The notes beneath the pieces are model-generated. The model did no database searches. It was not told the DNA's origin and was given only the letters and a program-made list of their open reading frames with translations. A DNA stretch of 15,781 bases, taken from positions 1 through 15,781 of the forward strand of contig JBBEAZ010000033.1 in the NCBI GenBank assembly GCA_040882565.1. The letters run 5' to 3'. The position numbers and the translations under genes are program-made. This stretch comes from CF-162 sp040882565. Its GTDB lineage: Bacteria > Chloroflexota > Dehalococcoidia > SM23-28-2 > RBG-16-64-32. Below are positions 1-6,895 of the stretch, one piece after another. Positions within the stretch are counted from its first letter, which is position 1. Every line of letters begins with the position of its first letter.

Positions 1-508
<508 letters not shown>

Positions 509-580
509 AAATTTCCATTCAGGATTAATTTCAGGCTCTTGAATGTCTCGGAAGCCTCGCACTTCCATCCACTATTCAGA

Positions 581-591
581 TGTTAAGGTGC
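581..591 (-). promoter_or_regulatory. boxA-like rRNA antitermination site in the 16S leader
   Basis: The minus strand reads GCACCTTAACA, close to the E. coli rrn boxA core (TGCTCTTTAACA). It lies about 75 nt upstream of the mature 16S 5' end and downstream of the best rRNA promoter, where boxA is expected. BoxA RNA is bound by NusB/S10 to prevent premature termination of rRNA transcripts. The assignment rests on sequence resemblance and position only. Confidence 0.5.
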
Positions 592-656
592 CGGCGGATC
601 GCTCCACCGTTCGACAGACACAGTAACCCGAGAACCCATGCCAACCCGGGGTCGGC

Positions 657-672
657 TCGCGGATCCTCGCGA
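657..672 (-). promoter_or_regulatory. small leader hairpin upstream of boxA (boxB-like)
   Basis: TCGCG and CGCGA flank a six-base loop, giving a 5-bp stem within the predicted rRNA leader, between the promoter at 701-729 and boxA at 581-591. A stem-loop before boxA is the usual arrangement (boxB-boxA) in rRNA leaders. The stem is short and could be chance in GC-rich DNA. Confidence 0.25.
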
Positions 673-700
673 CTGGCTATTCTTAAACTGCCAACGACTG

Positions 701-729
701 AGTTTAGGGCGGCGTTTGCAGGCTGTCAA
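701..729 (-). promoter_or_regulatory. Predicted rRNA operon promoter (proximal)
   Basis: On the minus strand a perfect -35 TTGACA (729-724) is followed after 17 bp by TAAACT (706-701). The predicted transcription start is near 694, giving a leader of about 186 nt that contains the boxA-like site before mature 16S. This is the best sigma-70-type promoter upstream of the 16S gene. A perfect inverted repeat (752-770) sits just upstream of its -35 element. Confidence 0.65.
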
Positions 730-751
730 TTCAGCTGCTTTACTCTGGTCT

Positions 752-770
752 GCGGACCGTCGCGGTCCGC
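752..770. promoter_or_regulatory. Perfect inverted repeat upstream of the rRNA promoter
   Basis: GCGGACCG and CGGTCCGC are separated by TCG, a perfect 8-bp inverted repeat. Its centre is about 67 bp upstream of the predicted rRNA start. No T-run follows on either strand, so it does not look like an intrinsic terminator. Its position would suit a protein-binding site acting on the rRNA promoter, but no specific regulator is recognisable. Confidence 0.4.
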
Positions 771-824
771 GTGCGCCGCTTTTCGTGCTGGCTTCTTAAA
801 GAACCGTCTTTCGTGTCTTGAGGT

Positions 825-853
825 ATTGTTGCACACGCGTGCGGAAGCGTCAA
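825..853 (-). promoter_or_regulatory. Possible second, distal rRNA promoter
   Basis: The minus strand has TTGACG (853-848), 17 bp, then AACAAT (830-825), predicting a start near 818. It would be a second promoter in tandem with the one at 701-729, as is common for rRNA operons. The -35 and most of the spacer lie inside a 30-bp direct repeat (829-858 and 1307-1336). In the second copy no -10 element follows, so only this copy could be a complete promoter. Confidence 0.35.
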
Positions 854-858
854 CGGCG
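829..858. repeat. 30-bp direct repeat, copy 1
   Basis: This segment matches 1307-1336 at 28 of 30 positions in the same orientation, 478 bp apart; the shared core is GCGTGCGGAAGCGTCAAC. It carries the -35 element (TTGACG on the minus strand) of the possible distal rRNA promoter. Such a match between an rRNA upstream region and the end of the preceding gene suggests duplication of a promoter-proximal block. Confidence 0.7.
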
Positions 859-890
859 TTGGCCTTGAGCCCCACTGTTCGGCCACCTCG

Positions 891-985
891 CCCCACCCCA
901 CCCCTTGAAAAATGGGGTTCTCGGGGGACACCCCCGAACCCCCGGCAGCGACTCCGCTGCACCTTTGCGACTGCACCATGACGAC
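891..985. repeat. C-rich palindromic intergenic repeat, copy 1
   Basis: This block aligns approximately with 1022-1122: a run of CCCCA units, then a palindrome, then the shared GAACCCCCGGCAG, then a CGCTGCACCT tract and a TGCAC end. In this copy the palindrome is TCGGGGG-ACA-CCCCCGA (921-937), a perfect 7-bp stem. The minus strand of the C-rich part reads as three GGGG runs separated by single T bases. No coding potential is credible here. It resembles short interspersed palindromic repeats. Confidence 0.6.
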
Positions 986-1021
986 AGTATTAGGCAACGC
1001 GAGAACTCGCCGTTATGCAGG

Positions 1022-1122
1022 CAACCCCACCCCCCACCCCCTGAGAAAGGAGGGTTTCTCGGGGACACCCGAACCCCCGGCAGGGTCCGTCGCTGCACCT
1101 CTGCACTTGCACGAAAACGACG
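1022..1122. repeat. C-rich palindromic intergenic repeat, copy 2
   Basis: Second approximate copy of the block at 891-985, offset by about 130 bp in the same orientation. Here the palindrome is shorter (TCGGG-GACA-CCCGA, 1059-1072), followed by the same GAACCCCCGGCAG and a TCGCTGCACCT tract. The minus strand of its first part has G runs of 5, 6 and 4 bases. The remaining sequence between this copy and the tilS end (about 1123-1300) shows nothing recognisable. Confidence 0.55.
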
Positions 1123-1301
1123 CGGGCACGAAACGCGAGGACGCGCAGCCACTGGACGGAGGAGACGATCGAGCCAACGGAGACGAACTTGGTGACTCGG
1201 CTCTGGACGCTTAACGTGGCTCTTGCGCTCCTGTCAGACCGCCTCTTGAGCGCGGAGCAACTCCAAGAGTATGGCATGGCGTCGGGTCTCGTGTTGGTGC
1301 C

Positions 1302-1319
1302 CACGCTTGCACAAGCGTG
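1302..1319 (-). other. Hairpin just after tilS
   Basis: CACGCTT-GCAC-AAGCGTG forms a perfect 7-bp stem with a 4-nt loop, starting 8 nt after the tilS stop codon on the minus strand. There is no following U-tract, so it is a poor intrinsic terminator, though it could stabilise a 3' end or be a factor-dependent termination site. It partly overlaps copy 2 of the 30-bp repeat. Confidence 0.35.
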
Positions 1320-1336
1320 CGGAAGCGTCAACGACG
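1307..1336. repeat. 30-bp direct repeat, copy 2 (overlaps tilS end)
   Basis: Matches 829-858 at 28 of 30 positions. On the minus strand the repeat's TTGACG contains the TGA stop codon of tilS (1330-1328), so the last codons of tilS come from repeat sequence. The position where a -10 would lie (1303-1308) reads AAGCGT, so this copy is probably not a working promoter. Confidence 0.7.
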
Positions 1337-2767
1337 CGGGGCGCGCCTCCTGGCGACGCGAAGGTGCACCATCTCGCCCGCCTTGCGCACCGCCGCGCGC
1401 TCCGCGAGCCGGTGGCCCGCGATCCAGATGACGCCGGCGTCGTCGCAGACGATCGGCACCGCGTCCCGCTCCTCCTCCGATACCTTGGCGTCGACGAGGA
1501 TGTCCTGCACTTTCTTCTCGCCGCGCAGGCCCAGCGGCCGCAGCCGGTCCCCTGGTTGACGCGCCCGCACCAGCAGGGATCCCTTAACGGCCGCCTTCGC
1601 GAGATACGCCTCGTCGTGGCTGATCTTCTTCGGCAACCGGCCGCTGGCTTTGGTCGCAATGATCGTCCAGTGGCCCCAGGAGACTTTGCCCGGCACAGCG
1701 AGCACGGTTTCTGGCGCGGGGGTCAGCTTCTTCTCGGCGCCGCGGGTGATCGAGATCCGCTGGCTGCCGATCGCGCACACGAGGCCGCCGGGCAGCGACA
1801 GGCGGGACGCCCTACGGTCGAGGGCGAATCGCACTTCGTCTACGTGGCCGCTCGTTAGCGAAGCATCTGCGCCGCCAAGTTTCTCGGCGGCGCGCATCAA
1901 GAGCCGCGCCTGGACCGCCGGATGGAAGGAGGCGAAGGCGAGGCGCGGGAAAGTGACCCGCTCGCGGGTCGCCGAAGCCAACGCCGTCCAGTCCCGGTCC
2001 GCGACCAACTCCACGAAGTCGTCGTCCAGCGCCGCGGCGTCCGCGAGCCGGGCCAGCGCTTCCTCGACGCGCGGGTTGAATTGTCGCAGCGCCGGCATCA
2101 GTTCGTGACGGACGCGGTTGCGCGTTGCCACGGGCAGGTCGTTCGTTGGATCGTGGCGAGGTTGGACGCCGGACTCGCGGCAATACTGTTCGGTGTCCTC
2201 GCGGCGCAACTCGAGCAGCGGGCGCACGATGTCAGGGCCGTCGCCGAACGGCCAGGCAGAACGCGGCGTCATCGCGCCGAGACCGGCGACGCCACTCCCG
2301 CGCAGGATGTGCAGCAGGACGGTCTCCGCGCGGTCGTCAAGCGTGTGGCCGACGGCGACGACCGCGGCGTCGCGAGCATTCGCTTCGGCGCCCAGGAACT
2401 GGTAGCGCAGCTTGCGCGCGGCGTCTTCCAACGACTCGCCGTTGCGCTTCGCACGTTGGCGCACTTTGCCCTCGCCGGTCGCCAGCGGCAGGCCGAGCTT
2501 GCGGCAAAACGAGGCGACGAACCGCTGATCGGCTGCCGCCTCTTCTCGGCTGCGCAGCTTGTGGTCGAAGTGGCCGACCGCGAGCGAGACGCCGAGTTCT
2601 TTCGCCAGGCGCCAGAGGATCAGGAGGAGTGCAGTGGAGTCCGGTCCGCCGGAAACGCCGACGATCACGCGCTCGCCAGCGAGCAGGCAGGCGCGGCGGC
2701 GGACGTAGTCCAACACCTGCCGGTCGATACGGCGGATGAAGGGTGACGAGGCGATGTTGAGCGGCAT
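1328..2767 (-). CDS. tilS: tRNA(Ile)-lysidine synthase TilS
   Basis: ATP-dependent ligase that attaches lysine to C34 of the CAU-anticodon tRNA-Ile, changing codon reading from AUG to AUA. The 479-aa product has the N-type ATP pyrophosphatase P-loop SGGPDS at residues 39-44 inside VIVGVSGGPDS, the GHFDHKLR motif, and the VGHTLDDRAETVLLHILRGSG segment typical of TilS. A C-terminal substrate-binding domain ends with KKVQDILVDAKVSEEERD and a VPIV...WIAGHRL stretch. Length fits the long-form (E. coli-like) family. It lies 50 nt downstream of the ftsB/divIC-type gene; a divIC-tilS neighbourhood is well known in Firmicutes. A TACAAT (2801-2796) upstream could be an extra -10, but no -35 or Shine-Dalgarno is evident. 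The 3' end overlaps a 30-bp repeat, so the last residues (arginine-rich) may not be ancestral. Confidence 0.95.
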   Translation of the reverse strand: MPLNIASSPFIRRIDRQVLDYVRRRACLLAGERVIVGVSGGPDSTALLLILWRLAKELGVSLAVGHFDHKLRSREEAAADQRFVASFCRKLGLPLATGEGKVRQRAKRNGESLEDAARKLRYQFLGAEANARDAAVVAVGHTLDDRAETVLLHILRGSGVAGLGAMTPRSAWPFGDGPDIVRPLLELRREDTEQYCRESGVQPRHDPTNDLPVATRNRVRHELMPALRQFNPRVEEALARLADAAALDDDFVELVADRDWTALASATRERVTFPRLAFASFHPAVQARLLMRAAEKLGGADASLTSGHVDEVRFALDRRASRLSLPGGLVCAIGSQRISITRGAEKKLTPAPETVLAVPGKVSWGHWTIIATKASGRLPKKISHDEAYLAKAAVKGSLLVRARQPGDRLRPLGLRGEKKVQDILVDAKVSEEERDAVPIVCDDAGVIWIAGHRLAERAAVRKAGEMVHLRVARRRAPRR

Positions 2768-2817
2768 GGCGAAACGGACGCGAGTTCAGGGAAGGATTGT
2801 ATCGCGGCGCGGGCGCG

Positions 2818-3171
2818 CTAGCGTATCAGGGTTTCCCACCACAGGTCGGACGTCTCGCCGGGGACGGGAGTCGCCGCGGGCTGGGTGGAGATTGCGATGA
2901 AGGCTGTCTCGCCCGGCTTGACCAGGCCAAGCTGCTCGCGGGCGACCGCCTCGATGTACTCGTCGGAGTTGAGGTACTGCTCCAAGGCGACGAGACGGTC
3001 GTATCGAACTTCGAGATCGTTGATCTCGCTCTGCATGCGGTTTTCCTGCTGCGAGAGCTGGTGGGAGCGGACGATGTTGACGCCGCCTGAGGCCAGGAAG
3101 TAGATGACCATTGCGCCGGCGGCGAGGAGGACTATGCGTGATGCTGAGAAACCAGGAAAACGCCTAAGCAC
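2818..3171 (-). CDS. Septum formation initiator, FtsB/DivIC family
   Basis: A 117-aa bitopic division protein. It has a short basic N-terminus, one membrane segment (about residues 12-30, IVLLAAGAMVIYFLASGG), then a coiled-coil-prone region (about 36-70: SHQLSQQENRMQSEINDLEVRYDRL) and the family's closing motif EYIEAVAREQLGLVKPGE (about 72-89). FtsB/DivIC proteins bridge FtsL and FtsQ/DivIB at the septum. The start is GTG at 3171, chosen because TAAGGAG precedes it by 4 nt. The tail after the GLVKPGE motif is proline/threonine-rich and unremarkable. FtsB and DivIC cannot be told apart from sequence alone, so no symbol is given. Confidence 0.88.
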   Translation of the reverse strand: MLRRFPGFSASRIVLLAAGAMVIYFLASGGVNIVRSHQLSQQENRMQSEINDLEVRYDRLVALEQYLNSDEYIEAVAREQLGLVKPGETAFIAISTQPAATPVPGETSDLWWETLIR

Positions 3172-3189
3172 TTGTCTCCTTAAACGAAC

Positions 3190-3218
3190 AGCCTAGCAGC
3201 CGGATTCGATTCCGGCAA
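3190..3218 (-). promoter_or_regulatory. Candidate promoter for the ftsB/divIC-tilS pair
   Basis: The minus strand has TTGCCG (3218-3213), 17 bp, TAGGCT (3195-3190), predicting a start near 3183, just before the TAAGGAG ribosome site of the GTG start at 3171. An inverted repeat GCCGGA-N6-TCCGGC (3199-3216) covers the -35 and spacer, which might be an operator or a weak terminator of the upstream genes. Both hexamers are imperfect. Confidence 0.35.
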
Positions 3219-3248
3219 TAGATAACAACGATTTCCCGGCGCATTTGG

Positions 3249-3857
3249 TTATCCTTCGAGGTGGCAGGTGTCGTTCATCGAGAGGATCCGCGGGCGGCCC
3301 TGGCGCCATTCGACACGCGTGATCGCGGCGACGGCGTGGCGGAACTTCCGGAAGTTGGCAAGCTCGACGCCGGCAACCTGAGTGAGCAGCGAGAGGATGG
3401 CGAAGTTGTGGGTCACCGCGCAGATGCTCTCGTCCTGATGCTTCGCCACGAGCACCTGGACCGCCGCCCAGGCACGGTCACGGACGTCGACGAGGCGTTC
3501 CCCACCCGGCATCGCTTGCTCCGGGCCGTCGGGGCCGAGCCAACGCTCGATATAGCCGGGATACTTTTCGCGGACGTCCGGGAATGTCATGCCGTCCATC
3601 TCGCCAACTTCCATCTCGATCAGGCCGTCATCAATCACAACGTCGAGGTGATGCGGCGCGGCGATTGCCTCCGCGGTGCGGCGCGTGCGGATGAGGGGGC
3701 TGCTGTAGACCGCGGCCAGCTTCTCCGTGGCGAGGGCGCGACCGAGAGCGGCGGCCTGCTGGAGGCCCGTCTCGTTGAGGGGAACGTCGGCGCGGCCTAA
3801 GGCGAGGTTCTGGCGATTGTGTTCGGTCTCGCCGTGGCGGACGAGGAAGAGGCGCAT
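3249..3857 (-). CDS. Histidine phosphatase (phosphoglycerate mutase-like) family protein
   Basis: A 202-aa single-domain member of the branch-2 histidine phosphatase superfamily. The catalytic LVRHGET motif is at residues 5-11, with phospho-acceptor His8. Arg57 falls in the SSPLIRTRRTAEAI segment, the acid motif EMEVGEMDGM spans 81-90, and the second catalytic His150 is in the VTHNF motif. Substrate cannot be predicted; relatives include cofactor-dependent mutases, alpha-ribazole phosphatase (CobC) and broad phosphatases. A cobalamin-related role is conceivable given the B12-dependent mutase 5 kb away, but nothing in the sequence demonstrates it. The ATG overlaps the stop of the upstream DUF2344 gene (TGATG), implying translational coupling. 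Confidence 0.9.
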   Translation of the reverse strand: MRLFLVRHGETEHNRQNLALGRADVPLNETGLQQAAALGRALATEKLAAVYSSPLIRTRRTAEAIAAPHHLDVVIDDGLIEMEVGEMDGMTFPDVREKYPGYIERWLGPDGPEQAMPGGERLVDVRDRAWAAVQVLVAKHQDESICAVTHNFAILSLLTQVAGVELANFRKFRHAVAAITRVEWRQGRPRILSMNDTCHLEG

Positions 3858-4555
3858 CAGCGTTCGCGCTCGCCGGCGGCGCGAAAGGCGCGGACGGCGG
3901 CGGACGAGTCGTCGAGATGAAGCTCGCGCCGGTGGATCGTGAGCGCCTCCGGCAGTCCCAGCGCCAGCACCGTCTGGTCGGCGCGCGCGGTGTTATCCTG
4001 CTCCGCGCGCAGTCGCATGGCCAAGCGGAAGGCGCCGTCCTCGACGGCTTCGAGGCGAACGTCGAGCACCATGGCCCGCAGGTCGTACTGACGTATGCCT
4101 TTCTCGCGCCGGTGCTCCGCCGGCAGAGTCCGGGCTTCAAGGAGGGCCGCGATTCTGCTCTCGATGTCTGAAGCAGTAAGCCCGTTCGAGGGCACGCGTA
4201 CCTCGTAGTCGGCCCAGCGTAGTTGCGCCTGGAGCGACGAGCCTTTGATGCCGACCTCTTCGACTGCGGTTACGTCGATCCCGGGCGGCATCCCAGGGGT
4301 CACGCGACCGAGGACCGTGCGCGGGTCCACCATTTCGCCGAGGAAGACGTCGGCGTATTCGCAATCGGAGGTGACGCCCTGGGGCAGGGGGGCCGCCAGC
4401 GCGATCATCGCGGCGGACCGCTTGCCTTCGGAACGCGCGAGCGGCAGGCCGGCGGCGGCGAGGGCGTCCTCCCAGGCGCGAACGAGGTCGCGCTGACCGA
4501 GGCCGAGAGCCTCGGACGTGACGCGGTAGCGGAAGCGGAGGCGTTGCGCTTTCAT
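3857..4555 (-). CDS. DUF2344 / TIGR03936 family protein (radical SAM-associated)
   Basis: A 232-aa protein with the typical beginning of the family (QRLRFRYRV...), followed by DLVRAWEDALAAAGLPLARSEGKRS and then PLPQGVTSDCEYADVFLGE (about residues 57-75). In many bacteria this domain is fused to or sits next to a B12-binding radical SAM protein (TIGR03960), often near RNase G and ribosomal protein L21 genes. Here it stands alone and no radical SAM partner is visible in the window. Its biochemical role is not established. It starts 3 nt after the CBS-protein stop and its own stop overlaps the phosphatase start, so the three genes form one transcription unit. Confidence 0.85.
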   Translation of the reverse strand: MKAQRLRFRYRVTSEALGLGQRDLVRAWEDALAAAGLPLARSEGKRSAAMIALAAPLPQGVTSDCEYADVFLGEMVDPRTVLGRVTPGMPPGIDVTAVEEVGIKGSSLQAQLRWADYEVRVPSNGLTASDIESRIAALLEARTLPAEHRREKGIRQYDLRAMVLDVRLEAVEDGAFRLAMRLRAEQDNTARADQTVLALGLPEALTIHRRELHLDDSSAAVRAFRAAGERER

Positions 4556-4558
4556 CAG

Positions 4559-5878
4559 CTAAAGCCGGGTGATCGTCACTTCGTCAATGCGGTTCCCATC
4601 GACCTTGGTGACGGCGATGCGCAGGTGGTCGTGCAGGACCTGCTCGCCCTCCTCCGGGATGCGGCCGAGTTTGCTGAGCACGAAGCCACCGACTGTCTCG
4701 TAGTCGCCTTCGGGCAGGCCCAGGTCAAGCTCTTCGTTGGCGTCGTGAATGCTCATGCCACCGTCGACCTGCGTAGTCCGCTCGTCGACTTCCGTGAACT
4801 CCTCTTCGTGGCGGCGGAGCTCATCGCTGACGTAGCCGACGAGTTCTTCGATGAGCATCTCCAGGGTGACGATGCCGGCAGTGCCGCCGTACTCATCGAC
4901 CGCGATCGCCATCTGGTGTCCGGCTTCCTGCATCTCGAAGAACGCGGCGCCAACGGCCTTCGTTTCGGGCACGAAGAGGGCGGGGCGCATCGCCAGGTCG
5001 ATCGGGTCGTCCTCCTTCATCGTGTCCTCGCCGATGGCGCGCAGAACGTCCTTGATGTTGACGATGCCGACGACGTTGTCATGCGTCGACTCGAAGACCG
5101 GAAAGCGCGAGTGCGGATGTTCGAGGTAGGTCTGGTAGAAGGCGCTGAGAGGCATGCCGCGCGTCAGAAAGACGACCTCTGTGCGCGGGACCATGACCTC
5201 GTTGATCCGCCTGTCCCCGAAGGTGAAGACTCCCGACAGCAACTCGGCCTCGTCTTCGTCGAGGACGCCGGCCTTCATGCTTTGCGTGACGAGGAGGCTG
5301 ATCTCTTCGGCCGTGTGGACGCTGTGCGCCCCGCCCTCGGCGGCACGCAGACCGAAGGGGCGCAGCAAAGAGTTGGCGAAGCCGTTGAGGAACCAGATCG
5401 CGGGCCAGAGCGCGAGCCGGAACACTTCCGTTGGTGGCACGGTCCACAGAGACACGCGCTCGGGGTTAAACAGAGCGAGCGTCTTCGGCGCCAGCTCGCC
5501 GAAGACGATATGCAGCGCCGTGATGATGATGAATGCGATCGGCACCGCGATGGCGTGCGCGGAGATACCGGCGAAGCGCTCGCCGAAGAGGTCCTCGAAG
5601 GCGGGCTCCATCATGCCGGCGAGAAGCGGCTCGCCCACGAAACCCAGGCCGATACTGGCCACCGTAATGCCGAGCTGAGTTGCCGCCAGGTAGTTGTTGA
5701 GGTTGTTGATCGCCCGCAGAGAGAGGTTGGCGAGCGCTCCCCCCTCGGCTGCCAGCGTTTCCATGCGCGTACGCCGCACGGCGACGATGGAGAACTCGGC
5801 GGCGACGAAAAGCCCGTTGAGGAGCACGAGTGTTACGACCAGTAACAGCCGTAACCCGATGGATAAGATATCGTCCAT
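4559..5878 (-). CDS. CNNM/CorC-type membrane protein (DUF21-CBS-CBS-CorC_HlyC)
   Basis: A 439-aa integral membrane protein of the hemolysin-C/CorC (CNNM) family, implicated in Mg2+/Co2+ transport or resistance. Order: DUF21 transmembrane domain with hydrophobic segments near residues 5-30, 65-90 and 108-130 and the GELAPKTLAL motif (127-136); a pair of CBS domains (about 220-345, including VMVPRTEVVFL and the MAIAVDEYGGTAGIVTLEMLIEELVG signature); and a C-terminal CorC_HlyC domain (about 365-438, DYETVGGFVLSKLGRIPEEGE). The start at 5878 (MDDILS) is preferred to ATG 5920, because 5920 falls on the TATAAT-like promoter sequence and the extra 14 residues are not family-like. First gene of a unit with the DUF2344 and phosphatase genes. 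Confidence 0.93.
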   Translation of the reverse strand: MDDILSIGLRLLLVVTLVLLNGLFVAAEFSIVAVRRTRMETLAAEGGALANLSLRAINNLNNYLAATQLGITVASIGLGFVGEPLLAGMMEPAFEDLFGERFAGISAHAIAVPIAFIIITALHIVFGELAPKTLALFNPERVSLWTVPPTEVFRLALWPAIWFLNGFANSLLRPFGLRAAEGGAHSVHTAEEISLLVTQSMKAGVLDEDEAELLSGVFTFGDRRINEVMVPRTEVVFLTRGMPLSAFYQTYLEHPHSRFPVFESTHDNVVGIVNIKDVLRAIGEDTMKEDDPIDLAMRPALFVPETKAVGAAFFEMQEAGHQMAIAVDEYGGTAGIVTLEMLIEELVGYVSDELRRHEEEFTEVDERTTQVDGGMSIHDANEELDLGLPEGDYETVGGFVLSKLGRIPEEGEQVLHDHLRIAVTKVDGNRIDEVTITRL

Positions 5879-5911
5879 TAAGACGACCCGGCACCTGGCC
5901 GAGTCACAAGC

Positions 5912-5917
5912 ATTATA
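5912..5917 (-). promoter_or_regulatory. Consensus -10 element for the CorC-DUF2344-phosphatase unit
   Basis: The minus strand carries a perfect TATAAT, predicting transcription from about 5905 and a leader of about 27 nt before ATG 5878. No good -35 is found 16-18 bp upstream, and no clear Shine-Dalgarno precedes the start. Confidence 0.45.
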
Positions 5918-5959
5918 CACGCAGCGTGGGAGCGTCTGGCCGGGCAGACGGCATTCCGG

Positions 5960-5965
5960 TACGAT
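5960..5965 (+). promoter_or_regulatory. -10 element for a probably leaderless transcript of the Ntn-hydrolase gene
   Basis: TACGAT ends exactly 9 nt before ATG 5975 and no Shine-Dalgarno is present. Transcription would begin at or within a few bases of the start codon. The same TAnnnT-N9-ATG layout is found before the exchanger gene at 14249. Confidence 0.35.
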
Positions 5966-5974
5966 GCCCGTGCA

Positions 5975-6682
5975 ATGTCTCTTGTCGTCACGATCTACGT
6001 GCCCAGCGGCATCGTCATGGCCGCCGACTCACGGATGAGCGCGCTGCGCACTGAGGAACGCGAGGAGGACGGCAAGAAGACGACCGCGCAGCAGCAGTTT
6101 GTGCTTTCCGACAGCGCCTACAAGGTCGTCGAGCTGCGCAAAGTGGGCGCCGGTATCAGCGTCTACGACTCGGGTATGATCGACAACCAGCCAGCGGACA
6201 GCCTGGTCCACCGCTTCGAGGAGGAGGAGCTCAGCGAGGACGACGATGTCGTCGCCGTGGCCGACCGCTTTATGTCCTATTTCCAGACGAAGCACGCCGG
6301 AGTCAACGTCGGCTTCCACATCAGCGGCTACCGCGTGGAGGACAAGGTCAGCGTGCCCTACGTGCTCGTCGGGCACACGACGCGCGAGCCGCAGATCCGG
6401 CGCGTCAACGCGACAGACAAGGGCAAGGTGCAATTCGGCATCGTCCGCGCCGGCGATACGCTGGTCGCCAACCGGATGATCGACAAGAACAACCTGCCCC
6501 TGTTCAGCGCGATGCCCCTCCAGGACGCCGCCGACTACGCGGTCCACCTGATCCGCACGACGATTGAGACGATGCGCTTCGAGCCGCGTTTCCCCTCCGT
6601 CGGCGGGCCGATCGACATCCTCGTGATCCGGCCGGACGGCATGCAGTGGGTGCAGCGCAAGGAGCTTCGGGGGGAGGCGTAG
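5975..6682 (+). CDS. Orphan proteasome-like Ntn-hydrolase with predicted N-terminal Ser nucleophile
   Basis: A 235-aa protein not named with certainty but with the layout of proteasome beta/HslV/Anbu subunits. The N-terminus SLVVTIYVPSGIVMAADSR aligns with the beta-subunit opening so that, after Met removal, Ser2 occupies the Thr1 position and D18/R20 match the conserved Asp17/Arg19. Lys50 in DSAYKVVEL fits the Lys33 site, SG (66-67) lies near the conserved Gly47, and VGGPIDILVIRPDG (209-222) matches the SGGxxDxxVI strand near the C-terminus. There is no propeptide, as in HslV. A charged, Gln-rich insertion (about 24-41) separates the early strands. No ATPase, Pup or alpha-subunit gene is nearby; it is a single gene divergent from the CorC-type gene. 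Peptidase, amidase or inactive roles are all possible. The fold is fairly sure; activity is inference. Confidence 0.75.
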   Translation: MSLVVTIYVPSGIVMAADSRMSALRTEEREEDGKKTTAQQQFVLSDSAYKVVELRKVGAGISVYDSGMIDNQPADSLVHRFEEEELSEDDDVVAVADRFMSYFQTKHAGVNVGFHISGYRVEDKVSVPYVLVGHTTREPQIRRVNATDKGKVQFGIVRAGDTLVANRMIDKNNLPLFSAMPLQDAADYAVHLIRTTIETMRFEPRFPSVGGPIDILVIRPDGMQWVQRKELRGEA

Positions 6683-6717
6683 GGGGCGGTCAACGACCCG
6701 GAACGACATCCCGTAAT

Positions 6718-6819
6718 TCGTAGGGGCGAGGCACCCCTGACCTACCCGCGAGTCCCTGTCGCGGGCTACCGCTCGCACCCGGAAGAAATGCGAGCGCGGA
6801 CGTGTCTCGCCCGCCCGGC
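6718..6819. repeat. REPIN-like element upstream of the RAYT gene
   Basis: A 102-bp unit bounded by two inverted REP-like arms: GGGCGAGGCAC (6724-6734) and GTGTCTCGCCC (6802-6812), complementary at 10 of 11 positions. Between them is a perfect hairpin CCCGCGA-N7-TCGCGGG (6745-6765). Its outer 20 and 19 bases recur in inverted orientation at the same 102-bp spacing inside the adjacent transposase gene (7163-7264). RAYT transposases are known to act on such elements. The rest of the gap 6683-6895 shows nothing else recognisable. Confidence 0.65.
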
Positions 6820-6895
6820 ACCCCGCCGCACGCCAACACCGCGAGTGACGGTTGCCCATTCCGTCTAGCAACCGGCGTGCGCTACCCTGCTGGCC

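Noticed and set aside
987..1015. TAATAC as a third rRNA promoter -10 on the minus strand
   Set aside because: No acceptable -35 at 16-18 bp; the hexamer there is TAACGG.
891..1122. CRISPR array
   Set aside because: Only two imperfect copies, palindromic, about 130 bp apart, with no regular spacers and no cas genes.
990..1331. 113-aa minus-strand ORF and overlapping ORFs in the rRNA upstream zone
   Set aside because: They translate the C-rich repeats and the 30-bp repeat in several frames with no start signals or family features.
1922..2746. 274-aa plus-strand ORF
   Set aside because: Complement of tilS, with no recognisable motif.
4223..5845. 540-aa plus-strand ORF
   Set aside because: It is antisense to the clearly recognisable CorC-type and DUF2344 genes; its Asp/Glu/Val-rich text is a typical GC-rich shadow.
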